A stretch of 64,000 nucleotides of DNA from Mytilus galloprovincialis. Its lineage: Eukaryota; Mollusca; Bivalvia; Mytilida; Mytilidae. Position 1 is the first letter of the stretch, and each line of letters starts with the position of its first letter. The notes under the pieces were generated by a model. It was not told the origin of the DNA, made no database searches, and worked only from the letters and a program-made list of their open reading frames with translations. Location of the stretch: assembly GCF_965363235.1 (NCBI RefSeq), contig NC_134840.1, positions 61,337,793 through 61,401,792 of the forward strand. Direction: 5' to 3'. A program made the position numbers and the translations under genes. Below, one piece after another: positions 61,270 to 64,000 of the stretch.

Positions 61270-64000
61270 AAGAATAAATGATAATTAAAAACCAATTGTT
61301 CAGAGAACAATTGAAAGTCTTTCCACACCAAAGAAATTTGATAAGAAGATAGTTTCTTCATACTGATGAGATAAATAATGGTTTATTTATGTTTTTGAGT
61401 GATAAAAGGGAGATAATATGCTACTTCCGGTGAAATAAATGTCACTTCCGGTCTCATATGATAGCTTATTTCACACTGATTCCAAAAATATATAGTTTCT
61501 ATATACTATTGTATGTAGAAGGGGAAATAATTGGCCACTTCCGGTTTGTTGGAAGTCATGTTTCGTCTCCAGTAATCAGTGTATGTATCTATATGACAAA
61601 ATATATTGATTCTGGGTACTTTGAGATGAAAAAATTGCAAAAAAGGCTACTTCCGGTTTTCTCAAGGTCACTTCCGGTAGTCATTTTTCAAGGTCATTTG
61701 TCATCTAATCTTTTGTACAAGGTCAAATGCCTTTCTTATGAACTTAGTTGAAGTAATAATCAAATAACCTCATATCAAGACATTTGAGGGGCAATAACTC
61801 CTATAAGATGCCATTAAATTTTATAAGACTAAATGTAGCATATCTTCATTACAGTAAAGCTGACATTTTGCACTTGTTCTTTAGTATGTATCTTTCAAAG
61901 TGTCGGAGAAAATGCTAAAACAAGCAAAAGTCACAATTGAGAACTTGACCTTGACCTTTGACCTTGACCTCATTTTCTAAGTTAGGACTTAGGGGACTCA
62001 AATAAAAACATTCCAGGGTTATACGGTTAACTGTTTATGAGATAAATGAACATACTGACAAATTTATTTTGTAAAGGTAGATAACTCCTATAAAATTTCA
62101 TCGAATCGCTTCGATCCAAATTAGCCAAAAATTCCTGAGGATGTAACGAACAGTTTGTAAAAAGAATTTTGTTGCTATCTTTTTTTGTTACGAAGAAGAT
62201 GCACACAGATCGTAAACAGTGAATAGGGAGATAACTCTTACAAAGAAAATGGTTCGCCTTAGCAGGGTGAAATTTAAAAGCGCATAAACTATACGATACC
62301 GTATAAGAAATATCTAAGCGACATATTGCGAAACAAACATTTATCGCAAGAACAAAATGTGGCGGAAAAAAAAAAAATAATAATTAAAAACCAATTGTTC
62401 AGAGAACAATTGAAAGTCTTTCCACACCAAAGTAATTTTGATAAGAAGATAGTTTCTTCATACTGATGTGATTAATCATGGATTATTGATATTTTTGAGT
62501 GATATAAGGGAGATAATATGCTACTTCCGGTGAAATGAATGTCACTTCCAGTCTCATATGATAGCTTTTTTCACACTGATTCCAAAAATATATAGTTTCT
62601 ATATACTTTTGTATGTAGAATGGGAGAGAATTGGCCACTTCCGGTTTGTTTGGAGTCATTTGTAGTCTTCAGTAATCCGTGTATGCATCTTTATGACAAA
62701 ATATATGGATTCTGAGTACTTTTATATGAAAAAATTGCAAAAAAGGCTATTTCCGGTTTTCTCAAGGTCACTTCCGGTAGTCAATTTTCAAGGTCATTTG
62801 TCATCTAACCTTTTGTACAAGGTCAAATGCCTTTATAATGAACTTTGTTGAAGTTATAATCAAATAACCTCATATCAAGATATTTCAGGTGCACCAACTC
62901 CTATAAGATGACATTAAATTGTATCAGACTAAATGTAATATATCTTCATTACAATAAGGTGGACATTTTGCACTTGTTCTTTTATATGTATCTTTCAAAG
63001 TGTCAGAGAAAATGCAAAAACAAGCAAAAGTCACAATTGAGAACTTGACCTTGACCTTTGACCTTGACCTCATTTTCTAAGTTAGGACCTAGGGGCCTCA
63101 AATAAAATATTTCCAGGGTTATACGGTAAACTGTTTATGAGTTAAAAAAACATACCGACAAATTTATTTTGTAAGGGTAGATAACTCCTATAAAATGACA
63201 TCGAATCGCTTCGATCCAAATTATCCAAAAATTCCTGAGGATATAACGAACAATTTGTAAAAGGAATTTTGTCGATATCTTTTTTTGTTACGAAGGAGAT
63301 GCACACAGATGACAAACAGTGAATAGGGAGATAACTCTTACAAAGAAAATGGTTCGCCTAAGCAGGGTGAAATTTAAAAGCGCATAAATTATACGATACC
63401 ATATGAGAAATATCTAAGCGACATATTGCGAAACAAACATTTATCGCAAGAACAAAATTTGGCGGAAAAAAAAAAAAATAATAATTAAAAACCAATTGTT
63501 CAGAGAACAATTGAAAGTCTTTCCAAACTAAAGTAATTTGGATAAGAAGGTAGTTTCTTTATACTGATGCGATAAATGATGGTTTAATTATATTTTTGAG
63601 TGATATAAGGGAGATAATATGCTACTTCCGGTGAAATTAATGTCACATCCAGTCTCATATGATAGCTTCTTTCACACTGATTCCAAAAATATATAGTTTC
63701 TATATACTTTTGTATGTAGAATGGGAGATAATTGGCCACTTCCGGTTTGTTGGAAGTCATTTTTAGTCTTCAGTAATCTGTTAATGTATCTATATGACAA
63801 AATATATGGATTCTGGGTACTTTTAGGTGAAAGAAATTGCTAAAATAGCTACTTCCGGTTTTCTAAAGGTCACTTCCGGTAGCCATTTTTCAAGGTCATT
63901 AGTCGCTTAACCTTTTGTATGAGGTCAAATGTCTTTATAATGAACTTAATTGAAGTTATAATCAAATAACTTCATATCAAGACATTTCAGGGGCACCAAC
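61270..64000 (+). repeat. Tandem array of a 1.1-kb unit, continuing past the window
   Basis: ATAATTAAAAACCAATTGTT recurs at 61281, 62380 and 63481 (spacing 1099 and 1101 bp). At least two full units and half of a third are present, about 90-95% alike by eye, with only small indels. Each unit has four or five ACTTCCGG motifs in its first half and a block of TGACCT half-sites in its middle (about 61955-61972 and 63045-63071). GGGAGATAACTC and GGGGCAATAACTCC-type phrases also recur. No long ORF is conserved between units. Confidence 0.9.

Overview
The window looks like nuclear DNA from a marine bivalve, most likely a mussel (Mytilus or a close relative). It is AT-rich and intron-rich, and it carries many copies of dispersed repeats I recognise from mussel genomes: the repeat containing GATGTGGTATGATTGCCAAT, the retroelement tail ending in CCATTTCCATTCTCAATTT, and the TIR elements with a satellite core that begin with CTCACCTGGCCCAAAGGGCC. 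The species call is from memory, not from a search.

Three spliced protein-coding genes can be supported, each with canonical splice sites and phases that close exactly in frame. (1) 9525-12251 (+): four exons, 399 aa, an uncharacterised protein with an RRM-like C-terminal fold. (2) 16490-34011 (+): five exons, 355 aa, a Kelch-repeat protein with introns of 5.1 and 10.2 kb. No BTB/BACK exon was found upstream in the window. (3) 40778-49418 (-): six exons including a 31-nt microexon, 1199 aa, ARMC5 (armadillo repeats plus a C-terminal BTB domain), a CUL3 adaptor for RNA polymerase II turnover in vertebrates.

The rest is intron, intergenic DNA and mobile-element remains. 1-9.4 kb: no gene, a 447-bp palindromic element and short dispersed repeats. 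14.0-15.3, 24.4-25.9 and 37.4-38.2 kb: three elements whose cores are tandem arrays of 166-, 167- and 190-bp units. 49.5-54.0 kb, immediately 5' of ARMC5: two inverted-repeat (foldback) elements only 47 bp apart, sharing the terminus GGGAAGGTCTA and each flanked by its own 9-bp target duplication (CTTACCAAG and CTTATTAGC). 54.8-60.4 kb: a 5'-truncated non-LTR retrotransposon on the minus strand, bracketed by 42-bp direct repeats, with a 2.1-kb TIR element and a plus-strand retroelement fragment inserted in it. 61.2 kb to the window end: a tandem array of a 1.1-kb unit rich in ACTTCCGG (ETS-like) and TGACCT (nuclear-receptor half-site) motifs.

The three genes do not form a pathway or operon. 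The strongest candidate for something undescribed is the paired foldback family at the 5' end of ARMC5, followed by the 1.1-kb array at the right edge.
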